From: Chionoecetes opilio
Lineage: Eukaryota > Arthropoda > Malacostraca > Decapoda > Majidae
Assembly (NCBI GenBank): GCA_016584305.1
Contig: JACEEZ010007257.1
Span: 243,501-307,500 of the forward strand
Direction: 5' to 3'
DNA: 64,000 bases
Part shown: in pieces, positions 42,500-54,146 of the stretch
Layout of the letters: each line of letters begins with the position of its first letter
Position numbering within the stretch: position 1 is the first letter of the stretch
The notes under the pieces: generated by a model
The model's database searches: none
Told to the model about the DNA's origin: nothing
Seen by the model: the letters and a program-made list of their open reading frames with translations, nothing else
Position numbers and translations under genes: made by a program

Positions 42500-44990
42500 C
42501 AGTTTTTTTCCTCCATTTTCCTACAGCGGGTCCCTTTCCTCACAGAAGCCCCCTTTTGCAAAGAGCCCATCAGCACTCTCGCGCACGTTTTGGGTCTTAT
42601 TTTTCACCTTCCCTTCCCAAAGTTTTGGTAAAAAAAAACGTGGCCTAAATTGCAGGCCAAACTTTTTTGGCCCTTTAGAAAGGGAACCAGCCTAGGCCAC
42701 TATCAATCACAGCAACAACATCCTTTCTTCTCGCTAGGGCAACCCATTTTCCTTTCTTCTTCCCCGCTTGCCCCTTTTATTTGGTGGGGGCCGAACGCTT
42801 GGAAGACTTTGGCGCAGGGCAGCCGACTTTGGGGCAACAGCAGCACGAGCGAGAGAGAAAGTTTACGTTTAGCAGCTTTTGGCCCCGGCCCCCAGGCTGA
42901 GCGTCCCCCAGGCTTTTCCCCGGGCAAAAATGGCCGCCGCCCAGGCATCAAAAAACATCCCCCCGGGGAAATTCAAATTCGGGTTATCGCGAGAAAAATT
43001 TCGTTTTTTGGCAAGTCATGGGATATTTTAACCTATTTTTTGTAAGGGCAAATTTTTTCGTGCAGGGCGAACTCGTTTTCGGGCGGGGTCCGACAGTAAA
43101 ACCGTATATTTTAGAGAAACGGGGACGGCGAAAAAGCCATAAAGGGAAAAAAGGGCAGGACCCATCTGGACCCCTAAGAGAAGGAGCCTTCTGGATCCTC
43201 CCCTGCCCCCCTTTTTTATTGCCAGTTTTGGGGGTTTTCCATAGATTCAAGCGCTTTTTTAAGGCCTGCACAACATTGTCGCACACAGGGTTAAAAACAT
43301 TCAATATTTTTCCACTTCTATCAAATTCAAATATTGACTCGTGCTATATTCCCCTTTAAAGGGAAGGGGCTTTAAAAATTTTTTTTCCCACACTTCTATC
43401 TACCCTATCTTTTGATTTGCCTATTCCCATAATAAAAAGGGTTTTTTTCCCTTTTTTTTTTTTCACAGGTGAGAGTGGGTCCCTGAAAAAGGGAAAGGGG
43501 CGAAAGGCATACCCCCCCCCAGAACCTTCGGGTCCCTGTTTGAAGACAGGGGGACTCCCACCTGAGCAGGTGTTCAAGGGCGGGACGAAACTGGCCTTTT
43601 TTTTTCCCCAAGAAAAGGGGGCGGGGGGATTACACCCCACAAGGAAGTCAAGAATTTACCAGGATTAAGGCATTTAAGGACCTTTTTGACATTTTGCTGT
43701 TTGGGGGGAAGCTGCAGGGGACTGCAAGTTTAAACCCTTTCCTTTTTTTATCGTGTTTCCCAAAACCCACGTGCTCGAAGGGGCCCTCAAAAAGCTTTTT
43801 CTGTCAGTGGTTTTTTGGAAAAATTCAAAAAAAGGAATGGGTACACAAAGGTTTTTTGAGGAGTGGTCCACAAACCCAATTTTTGTGCCAGAAGTGCAGC
43901 TCTACAGGGCCAAAAAAAAATTCGGCATTTAAGGGGAAGTTTTTCTTATTTGGTTTAATGCGGGGGACACACTTCACAGGCATTTTAAACCTGGACCATC
44001 CAAATGTTTTTCCGTTTCCTACCTTCCCCCAAGGCCAACTTCCCTGTTGCAACCGAGGACATGGGTGTGATCAAGACTTTTAAAGGGGAAATTCCCAAAG
44101 GGGCGGGTGAAACAGAAAAGCACTCAAAAAGGATGGAAAAAACGACGGGCACGAGACTCCATGGACTTCGGGAAAGCAGTAAAACCCTTTCCGGGAAAAT
44201 GCTTTTTTTTACCAAAAAAGGGATGGGATGAAGTGAACCCAAAGCACCCTTAATCCCTTTTTTGGTATGCACTCTGGCCTTGAGTGTGTAAACGACTTAA
44301 AGGGGTTTTCCCTGCGTCCTCAGCAAATAAAGGACTTTGTAGACCGGGCCCACAACTTTTTGGGGGTAAAGGGGCTTCCTGACATGCCCTAAAGGGGGTT
44401 TGTGGCGAACCATTGACCCCCAGGGGAGCAGAGCCTTCGGGAAAAGAGGTTATCAGATGAATGGGGGAAAAACCAAGCAGGTGGGGATCCCTGAGGAAGA
44501 TGAGGGCACAGAGAAAAGGGCCTGGGGTTTCCCATCATGAAATTGAAAAACCCTTGCGGGGGGAAAGCAGATAACTTGACAGAGTTTCTTCCCTGACCAA
44601 GCCCCCATACAGGGAGCATCAATTAAAAGAGAGTTGTGGAAAAAGGGCCCCCCCCTTATACCCTAAAAGGAAAAACTTTAAGGAGCATGGAGGCCCTTTC
44701 TGTTTTTGCCAAAAGCCCATCACAGCTTTTCTTCAAACCATCTCCCGCCCCCCCCCAGCCAAGAAGGGATTTACACCCCGCTAAAACCTCCTGTTACTAC
44801 ACCCCCAGGGGAGCCTGTTTCTCCTGCTAACCCCCAAAAATACTACCCCAAACAATGTCATCTGTCTTTTCCCATTTCCCCTTATGTGGCTTTTTGATCC
44901 CGTGATCAGACAGTGAGTGATCTCCCCCCAGACACCAGCCATGCCCCCTGCCCACAAACCCGCCCAAGGGGCCTGTTACCTCTTTTTTTT
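42500..44990 (+). mobile_element. Tigger-like transposon, right arm of a palindrome (smeared sequence)
   Basis: The + strand shows, in shifting frames, KIQKKEWVHKGFL near 43820, EVQLYRAKK near 43895, then PSPKANFPVATEDMGVIKTF near 44022-44081, the smeared form of the Tigger block PPNTTSL.QPMDQGVI.TFK. The left arm aligns in reverse: for example CCTTCTGGATCCTCCCCTGC at 43187-43206 against 41767-41790, and CATGGGTGTGAT at 44060 against 40887. Confidence 0.6.
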
Positions 44991-46353
44991 TATAGTTAAT
45001 TTAAAACCATTTTCTAGTTTTAAGGTTTTTTTTTAATTATTAAAAAAAATATTAATTGTAATAAAAAAGTTTTTTCCTTTATCTTACACCCAAAAAAGTA
45101 AATAAAAATTTTTTACCCTCCAAAAATGAGGGGCTGGGAACGTAAACCCATTTTTTTTCTTAAACAAAAAAAAATGAATTTTTTTTTTTTTCCCCCCAAA
45201 AAAAATGATGGGGTTTGGGAAAGTAACCCCTTTTTCCTATTGAACCTGTTTTTTCGCCCGAACACGAAATTTTTCCCCTGCACGCGGGGTCAGGGCCGAA
45301 CGTCAGGGGTTTGGCGGGGTTCACCCGTTTCACATAAAAACCCGTTTTCCCGGCTAATAAGGGGGGGGGCAAATGGTTCGGGAAAACCGCAAACGTTCCC
45401 GGGGAAAGCAAAAGTCTGAGGGCCATTACCCCCCCCCCGGGACGTTTAATTTCCCACCTACTCTAGTATTTAAATGTCCTGCAACCGGCCCAAAATCAAC
45501 TACCCCGCCGCGGATTTTTTCGTCACCCTTTTTTTTGTTGTTTTTAGGGCCCGGGAGGATCCCTTGGGGAAAAACCCCCGTGCCCTGGTTTATGTTTCCC
45601 ATTTATGTATCCCAGGTGGGGGTAGGTTTACCTGGGGAGGGTCTTTTCCCCCAAAAAAGTTGGGGATTAAAAGCCCTTTCCATCAGCCAGCCCTTCCCCT
45701 AAAGGCAGGAATTTTCCCCCCTTTTTGGGAAAGTAGATATTTAAGGGGAAAAAAAGTTGAAAATCACATAAAAAAAATTCCTGGAAAGTTTTGGGGGGCC
45801 ATAATACCCCAAAAACAGACCGTAGGAAAGGGGGAAAACCAAAAAAAACAGGTACACAACTCTACAGTCACAACACCACTGAACAATAACAAAAAAACAA
45901 ATCGGGGGGGGAAAAACCAAAACGGCCCCCATTTTGGGGGCACCTAGCGGCCGACCCGGCAACTACGCGCCGTGTTTTTGGGGGTTCGGGTTTTGGGGTT
46001 TTTTGGGAAAAACCCGGGAAACCCTTGGCCCCCGGGTTTTTTGGTTTGCCCCGGGCTTGGGGTTTCCGAGTTTTGGGGAAAATTTAAACCCGTATAAATC
46101 CTTTCCCACCTCAGCCCCCAGTTCTGATTTCTTATCAAGATCTGTTTTAGCTGACAAAAATCTTTTCCTCTAAATTTAAGAAAAGGGTTTTAAATGTATA
46201 TGGGGAAAAGATCTTCCTTCTCCCCCCTTCACCCGTCCCCCATTTATACTTTCAAATTTCCCTTTTTTACGGAATCATAACTACCCCCTACTTTAAAGAC
46301 CGGGCTCTTCTTTCCCCAGCCCACAAAAGGGTTTTATTTTTTCCCTCTCCCAA

Positions 46354-47540
46354 TTACAGTATGTTTTTAATCTTACGGGAAATTTGTTTTTCCACCAAGC
46401 ACAACACATCTGGTTCCTCGTTCCTCATGAAGTCATTTATCTCTAAAGTTGCTGATCTCAACCCATCAACATTGGCAAATACTATTTTAAAACTGCGCAG
46501 CTTGCCGACCCATGCGTTTCGCTCCTTTTCTCTGCATTTCTTGATACTCATGTCCATCACTCACCAGTAGAACTTTCCCTTCTTCTCCTCCGTTGTCTGT
46601 TCGTTTTTTTCCTTGGACTCTCGTAACAAGTTTGATCTTTGCCCTCTCCTCCTCGTTAGAATCCCTTCTCAACCATACTGCTTTGAACTTTTCTTTTCCA
46701 GCAAGTTTCCATGTCTGGTTCATTAACTCCTTTAGTGTAACTTGGGATAGAAATTTCACCTTCATCGACCTTGCTCCACCTTCTTCAAATTTACCCAGTC
46801 GAAAAATTATTTCAATTTCATCTTAGGTTTTCACATTTTCCTCCACTACGGTCAACACAATTTCCTTAACCACTGCAACTTCAACCTTCTCTTTCTCTGT
46901 TCTTACTGGCATGGATGTCTCCTTTATCCTGTTATTATCACACATCTCTTTTTGTCAGCTGCATCTTTGTACTATATATTCCGTGGTCTTTAGAACCCTA
47001 ACAACTTGTTTTTCTACATTGTCTTGGTTCTCCTTTAATTGCTAGTTGAAAATTTGCTTAAAGCCCATCTTTTCCTCGTGCAACTTTTTCCATCCTTTTT
47101 GCTCTTCCTTAATTTCATCTAACCTTTTCTCATGAACTAATGCCTTGGCCTCATTCAGCCTTAGCTCTTCTTTGATTTTTTCTCTCTCCTTCAGTAGTTT
47201 CCTGTTGTCCTTTTTCCCCTCTGCAGCCTGGTCATTCATTATTCATTGTCAGCTCATTAATGGTCTTAGCCTGTTTGTGGTTCAGTGTCAGGACAATGGT
47301 TAACTCATTCATATTGTTGACCGTAGTCAGAGAGTTAGAGAAGGCAGTAGCCTTCTCTAACTCTTTGATCTTTTCCCAAACAAGTTTGAGATCAAATGCG
47401 TTACCATCAGCCAGCTTCTCTAAATGGGCAATACGCGGGATACGTTGATGCCATAACTTCTTTCTCCCGAGGTGAAGCTTTCAAATTCCTTCATCCTGTT
47501 GTCGGGGTATCTTCCACCATAGCGGGATATGTAAACAATT
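46354..47540 (-). pseudogene. LINE 5' part: ORF1 coiled coil and start of the endonuclease
   Basis: Minus strand: a charged coiled-coil reading at 47239-47042 (KLLKEREKIKEELRLNEAK), the ORF1 end KFKAVWLRRDSNEEERAKI near 46680, then FKIVFANVDGLRSATLEIND near 46490 and EEPDVLCLVE, the first block of an apurinic-type endonuclease. Frames change between pieces and stops occur. The endonuclease runs into the smeared tract at about 46350, where it is lost. It is a LINE of the CR1/L2 or Jockey group, different from the two families named above. Confidence 0.65.
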
Positions 47541-47546
47541 GCCTAT

Positions 47547-47615
47547 TAAGAACATAAGAAAATAAGGAAGCTACAAGAGGCCGTGAGACTTACACGAGGT
47601 AGTTCCTGTGAAAAC
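47547..47615 (-). mobile_element. very short 3' end of the CR1-like LINE
   Basis: On the minus strand CAGGAACTACCTCGTGTAAG, CACGGCCTCTTGTAGC and the tail TTATTTTCTTATGTTCTT match the 3' end of the element at 8318-12714. At about 70 bp it is one of the shortest recognisable insertions in the window. Confidence 0.75.
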
Positions 47616-48089
47616 AGGTATTTCTGTAACACTGACCAATACAAGCTTATTAGCAAATCTTTAGTTCTCTACTCACGAGATGGGACCCCTTGTGTATTCA
47701 TAAACCATTTCCCATTAACACAAAAGGTAGATCCTCCTTTCATCAGCTGATATGGACCATTCAGGAATTAGGACAGTGGCAGTCACTTCCGCGTCTGGTG
47801 TGCGCTGCGATTCTCATCTTGATGTGTGTTCTGTGTGCGCGAGCATGTACTGCATATGTTTAGGTACGTGTATGTATGTGCGTGTGTATGTATTGTATCA
47901 ATACAATTGTGTCTGTAGCTCATGTAAGATCTGTGTTTACTCTTTTGTATTTGTATGTTTACAGTATTGAGTCTAGTTTGTAATGTGCCGTCTGAATCAA
48001 ATTATCATCATTTTCTTTGGAATTATGTGCACTGCACACACCACTGCTATTTGTAGGGCATTCCACTGATCTCTACAATATTTGTTAAA
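47616..48089. other. unassigned sequence
   Basis: No supported gene. GT-rich around 47825-47900. Confidence 0.35.
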
Positions 48090-49030
48090 CTGCACTTTTG
48101 CACTTCCTTACCTCCGACTCTCTTGTCAAATTTCTTGCTGTCTTAGTGTTTAATATAGTATTTGCTAAAATGAGTCTTCTACATCTATTTATTTTTCTCA
48201 CGCATTTGTACACCATAATCATGTCTCCTCTTTTTCCAACTGTCCTTTGGCTTTGGAAACTAACTTTCCTCTTTCATCATAGCTTTGCTTTCTGAGACTC
48301 TATCAGTCTTGTTGCTGTTCTTTGTGCTGTGTCTATAGTTTCATCACAGTTTTCCTTCAGTATGGGTTCCATACCACACCTGCATATTCCAGTGTGGGCC
48401 TTGTGAATGATGTTATGATTTGCTTACCTGCACTTCATATACTCGTACATAGGTTGAAAGCTACTCTCATATTTGCTAACAATGTATAGCTACATATTCT
48501 CATTGTTTTCAGTCATGTGATCCTGTGGTGCTATACTAGTTTCTTATTTACCATTACACCCAACTCTTTTTTTCTCTGAAACCATTAGAATGTTTTAACA
48601 ACCTATATATAACCTATTTAACAACCTTTCCACTAAATTTTTTGTCATTTCTAAATTTGATCATATATACTTTTTTTTAATTAGATTGCATCTGCCATAT
48701 TTTACTCCTGCCATTCAATTTACTCAAGTTTTCTTGCAATTCGTTGCAGCAGTCTTTATTCTTAACTTTACTATATTTTGACATCATCAGCAAATATGTT
48801 AATATAGCTGCCTGCCCCTCTGCAACATTTTCCTGTAGAACATCATTTATGTAGATGAAAAGATATAATTGGTGTCAATATTGAACCTTGAAGGGCTGCA
48901 TTTGTTGCCTTGTACCAAGAGTAGTAATATCCTTCTTGCACTCTTCTCAGTTTTCTTGAATTCCTCCTGTAGATTTCAGTTAGTTAAGATACTCTGCACA
49001 TTCAAGTACATAGTTTCAATTTTCTCAATT
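48090..49030 (-). pseudogene. decayed LINE reverse transcriptase
   Basis: Minus strand with many stops and shifts: LYLFIYINDVLQENVAEG near 48870, NIFADDVKI near 48800-48775 (catalytic FADD), NELQENLSKLN near 48740, then farther left the connection region (AGVVWNP-like CGMEPILKENCDETIDTAQR near 48370) and MIMVYKCVRKINR near 48200. The order is that of CR1/L2-type ORF2. It is the oldest LINE remnant here. Confidence 0.65.
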
Positions 49031-50866
49031 ATTCTGTATGTTTTTTAATCCCTGCTTAACACGTTTTCTTCTGGTTTTGCACCTTTTCTTCACCTGCATT
49101 TCTACCGCTCTGGAGAAAAATGTCTTTCCTCTTCCTTTTGACTTAAGAGTTTTCCTGCTCTCTTCTTATTTATTTTTTTATCATGTACATGCATATTTTT
49201 TCACGCTTCGGAATATTTTTATTTGAAATTTTCACTATTACATCAAGTACCATTTTTGTATTTGACAATTACTTCTAGCGGCCAACTCATATATTTCAAT
49301 ATTTCAAATTATTCAATCATTCAGTTCCTAATTCTTCTTCCCCCAACAGTATAGGCTCTCATAAATATAGTGATTTGTTTAATATCTGTTTGTCTGTTGT
49401 TATTCTTTTACTCCAAAAATACAATATATGTAGATGTCTTCTGTCCTTTATGAGTTTTAGATTTTTTCTTTTTACTTCTAATACTTTCTTTTTTGTGTGT
49501 CGTAGACAAAATAAGGATATGGTAATCAAGACTAGAATAGATATTTCTATTTTTAGTTAACAGACACAGACATAGAAAAATGCTGTATTTTAAAGCTACA
49601 AGTCATAAAATCTTGACTTTGTTTGAAATTACGTCTCCAACTTCTTGGCATGATTTAAAATTATGAAGAAAATTGTATATTTTTGTAATAAGTGTTCATA
49701 GAAATAATTGTTTGTTTGTAGAATATTTAAGTACGAATATAATTATATTTGTAATGATATTTATCAGTATAATGAAGACAATAATACCTTTAATAACTAG
49801 CCATTATGGTTTCGAGGGAGGTGAATAGCCAAATCTTACCAGCATTATTCGGGTTTGAAATCTCATCTACCGACATCACACACACACACACACTTGAAAA
49901 TTCTGTTGATAATATTAATTGTTATAATGAGGTTATAAGAAAAATGGGGGTTGTTAATGATGAAAATAAATGTATGTGTTATACCTGGTTGTACAGGATT
50001 TGAGTTAAGCTTTTTTTGTCCCATCTCCAGATCTTCCATTCAGTTTGGTTTAAAATGCCTAAAAGTTCTTATGTTCATGCCATCTCTACATCCAAACTAT
50101 TCAAAATGTCTACCTATGCTTGGGAAGCTTATTTTTAATATTTTTGATTTCTCAAAATATCTTAGTTTCATTTGTTATTCCATCATCCTTCACCAGATAG
50201 TCTTTTGTCACTACATACTGTAGAATTATTATGTGTTTGTTTGCCTATCAAAATCTGAGCAGTCAAAGTTTGTATATTCTTGTGTGGGTTTTTTCTATGA
50301 TTAGTAACATCTTTGTCACCATTACAGTGTCTACAGTTGGTTTATGAATCTTTAAAAAGGCTTTCACAACATCATAGCCATTTAGTTAAAGTCTCGCATG
50401 TTCATAATGTTTTTTATCCCTCTTCATGTAGCATGTGAAGTATTTCAGTTATATATTACTTTTTATTGTTATTAGTAAGTACATCAGTCGTGATTATTCT
50501 CTTCCCATCCTATACATCCCATTTGGAAATCTTTTGCTTTCTCCCACATCTGAAACATGACATTTATCAGCAATGCAATAAATTTTCGTGAATAGCCTCC
50601 ATATTGATTATACAGCTTATATATATTGCTGCAAATCCTTACAGCATCCTCCTTATAACAATAATTTTTATTTCCTAATTAATTTTTTCAAACAGATTCG
50701 TGATTTTTTCTTCTTCAGCAATATGGAGATTTGTCAAATACTGTACAGCCTACTTACGAGATTTAGGAAACTCACCTCTAAACAAAACCTTTGTGAATGG
50801 TGTTATGTAGATTGTTCCTTTTTTTGTGTGTGTGGGTGTTTTCATTTTGTGCATATAGTATACACA
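49031..50866. other. unassigned AT-rich sequence
   Basis: No supported gene. A short CA repeat lies at about 49878-49892. Nothing else stands out. Confidence 0.4.
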
Positions 50867-50870
50867 TTAA

Positions 50871-52040
50871 GGGGAGAGTCCGCCGTGAATAAAAAATTGC
50901 ATTTACGGTCATGAATAATTTATATGTTGTGTATATTAGTACCCTTGTTATCACATGAAAATGTAAAGCTGATCAGATGAAAGGAAAAATCTGAAAAATT
51001 TAAGGAAAATAATTTTTTCGGTTTTTGCTGAAATTTTGAATTGCTTCTTATCAGCCATTTTATGGCCGATTTCCTTGTGACATGCGCATCTGATAATTCA
51101 TTTGTTATTCTAACAATTTGTTCTGTTGTTTTTTTGAAAATTGTTTTCGAAAAAACTTTAAAAAATTGTAAAAAAAAATAAAAAAAGATTGAATTTTTTT
51201 AGGATAATTTTCCCATATATCAAAACTAAGCCTTAAAAAAAAAAAAAAAAAAACAGATTTTTCTACGATATTTGATTTTGTGTGTCCTAAAGTTTCGTGA
51301 AAATCGTGCCAAAAATAAAAGCAGAGAATTTTATGTTCATTTTATACTAGTTTTGAGAAAAACGCATTTGAAGTTTTGCTAAAGTTTCTGCGCTCCAGTG
51401 AAGGTACTATACTGTCACTGCTACTTTCATATGAATTTTATGGGATCAGTAATCACATATCATTGCATGCATAAAAGGATCTGCACCTTGTCCCCCCTTA
51501 TAAAGGTATTAATTAATCGCTCAAAGGCGAGGGTGTCAGGGCGCGCCACGCCCCTCATTGTTGCAAGGTTCGATCAAAATTCACCAGGTGCATAGCTTTC
51601 GGTTGGAATTCCTTTGTCTTTCTCTTCTTGTTTATTGTCTTCTTCGGTGTAATTCTTCTTTTTTTTCTCTTTTCTAGTCCTTTTTGGATGTATACATTTG
51701 TTCCAAAAAATTTTGTGAACAGGTTGCACTTTTCATATCCAAAATTGTGTTCCAGAATTGTTACCTGGGTAACAAACTTCACCCTGAAAATTGCTGTTGT
51801 TGTTGTTTTTTAAAGGCTTAGTTTTGATATATGGGAAAATTATCCAAAAAATATTTATATATTTTTTTACAAGTTTTGAAAGTTTAAATGCCCCTCGCTA
51901 TGGGCATTTAAATTTATGTCCGACTGAAAAAAATTCCACCATTCGAAAGCCAAAGGATAGGGTGTTGCCATAGACCGACCATATAACTCAAATTCGTATT
52001 TAAAAAAATTATTTTCATATTTTCACGGCGGACTCTCCCC
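50871..52040. mobile_element. TTAA-flanked TIR element 2 (1170 bp, non-autonomous)
   Basis: Perfect 19-bp terminal inverted repeats (GGGGAGAGTCCGCCGTGAA) flanked by TTAA at 50867-50870 and 52041-52044. A second inverted pair lies inside: about 51202-51236 against 51811-51845, 33 of 35 matching (GGATAATTTTCCCATATATC...). A hairpin with an 11-bp stem is at 51883-51912. No transposase reading. TTAA targets point to piggyBac or Kolobok; the ends are unlike the piggyBac ends I know. Confidence 0.85.
51883..51912. repeat. perfect hairpin inside TTAA element 2
   Basis: TTTAAATGCCC (51883-51893) pairs exactly with GGGCATTTAAA (51902-51912) around an 8-nt loop. Confidence 0.85.
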
Positions 52041-52044
52041 TTAA

Positions 52045-53463
52045 AAAAAGCGACAATCAGATTTTGATGCTAATTTTATCATCTTGTTCCAATGCCAGCC
52101 TATTCCTGCTTCTAGTTCACCATATAACGAGGACAGTTAATTGTTAATTAACACACTGAAAATGTGCCTTACAATCATTGTTATCAAAATTCTACATCAC
52201 AGCTTGCAAAACTGGGGATGGTATAGTAACAGTATACTATAGTGCAAGTAATCAGCAATTACATAAAATAGATGTACCAATTCATTGCTGTTGCAGAAGC
52301 TTAAAACTACTGAAGAAAACTGACATGTTCGGGGATCATTCGGAAAAACTACTTTTTTAATGATAAAGGGTAATTCAGTAGAATAGGAATGCTTAGGTTG
52401 TATGCTTTGGTGTTTCCTTCAGGTCACCACCTGCTTGTAGTGAGCATGGCAGCTGTTGTTACTTTCGATCTTCAATTTTAAACATTTTAAGCTTAGTTTA
52501 CTTTCAAAGTGATCAGTGCAATATTTGCATATCTTTCATAGTGAATTAGTGCAATATTGGCATATTTACTCCATTCATTGCCATTTTTCTTAGTGTCTTA
52601 GATTAGATGAAAATTTTAGATACTATTATGGTGCAAGGAACAATGCTTTGTAGCACCTGCGGCTCTTGTGATATTTTTCCAGGGTATATTCAAAAGATGT
52701 GATCATTTTTTGTGTTTCACCCACTTGCAGTTGTTAGTCATGCATATTTTCATTCTTTTACCTCATTCCCCAGACTAAGATCAAAGCTGTACCTTCATGG
52801 CTTCTTTGTATCCCATCCGTGCCATGTAATGGAGGCATGTATAATTAGGTGTAATAAATAAATTGTTGAACTTCATGAATTTTTGTGTTTTGCATCCTAT
52901 GTAAAAGGTTATGTACACTGTACATTTAAGTGTACAATGTACATATATGGTGCAATATCCACACCCCAAAATAGTGTATAGGCTGCTTGCACCTATGTCA
53001 CAAATGTTCCCAAATGCCGCCCGGCGGTCCTTGGAGTTTGCTTCCATTTTGTTACGTGAAGGTCCAAGGCCAGTCAGTCTGATCGACGAGGCCGAAGACG
53101 GCTACACAAATTGTGTATTCAGCATATTTTGAGAAGCTACCGGAGGTTGCAGCAAAAAGTGCTGCGGATAAGTGCTCATATTGGTAGAATTGTGCATTTA
53201 ATGATAAAAGCATGGCTTTGCTACCAGTGTTAGTACATACCATATGGTTTAATTTTAAATGTGGAGGTAAGCTGGCTTTGACCTGTGAGGACTGTGAGAG
53301 GTCATCAAAACATGGACCGCACCATCTCGTAGGAAATCACTAAATGTGTTGGGAATTATATCTATTTGTCCAGATATGATGTATGCAGAGCATGTTTATG
53401 ATGTAAAATGAGGTGATGGGGAACTAACGATATTTTTTTGTGTATTCTAGAATCCCCGCAGCA
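52045..53463. other. unassigned sequence
   Basis: No supported gene. The open frame at 53243-53052 (minus) and others are short and without recognised features. Confidence 0.4.
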
Positions 53464-54146
53464 TTTAAAATTTTTTTTTTTTTACATCACAAAGGACTGA
53501 CCAAGGCCACAACAAAAAGAGGTAACACAAAACTCGCTTAGTTGCCAGTCCCTATAAAGAAGACAGTAAGAGAATAAAAAAAGGGGGGTGGGCAAATTTT
53601 GTTCGGGAGGTGTCTTGTCACTCTTTTGAAAAGATCGTCGTAGGAAGGTGGAAAAATAGAAACAGGAAGAGAGTTCCAGAGTCTACCAGTGAAAGGCATG
53701 AAAGAGAAAAGATACTGATTAACTCTTGCATTAGGAAGATGGACAGAATAGGATGAGAATGAGTAGAAAGTCTTGTGCAGCAAGGCTGCGGGAGGGGGGG
53801 AGGCATGCAGTTAGCAAGTTCAGAAGAGCAGTGAGCATGAAAATAACGGTAGAAGATAGCAAGAGAAGCAACATTGCGGCGGTGATTTAAAGATTGAAGA
53901 CAGTCAGTCAGAAGAGGAGAGTTGATGAGACGAAAAGCTTTTGACTCAACCCTGTTTAAGAGAGCTGTATGAGTGGATCCCTCCCAAACATGTGAGACAT
54001 AACCTACTCCATACATGGGCGGACAAGGCCCCTGTACAGAGCAAGCAACTGGGAGGGAGAAAAAAAGGACGCAGACGCCACAGGGTACCTAACTTCTTAG
54101 AAGCTGTTTTAGCAAAAGATGAGATGTGAGATTTCCAGTTCAGATA
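53464..54146 (-). mobile_element. family-B LINE copy 5, 5'-truncated
   Basis: T run at about 53469-53481, then the family 3' UTR and the C-terminal ORF2 region (for example LNRVESKAFRLINS). It is cut at 54146, directly where the T run of copy 6 begins. Stops and a frameshift are present. Confidence 0.85.

Larger units (their letters stand above)
38291..46340. other. tract of abnormal, homopolymer-smeared sequence (likely unpolished or misassembled)
   Basis: From about 38290 to 46340 runs of four or more identical bases occur nearly everywhere, in all four bases, unlike the flanks. Where homologous sequence exists elsewhere in the window the differences are single bases changed to match a neighbour. 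For example CCACCCAGGCCCGATCCATA at 37014-37033 corresponds to CCAACCCGGGGCCCATCCAT near 38354. This pattern fits failed base calling or consensus, not ordinary divergence. The many open frames of 60-240 codons in this tract should not be annotated. Two recognisable elements inside are listed separately. Confidence 0.8.
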
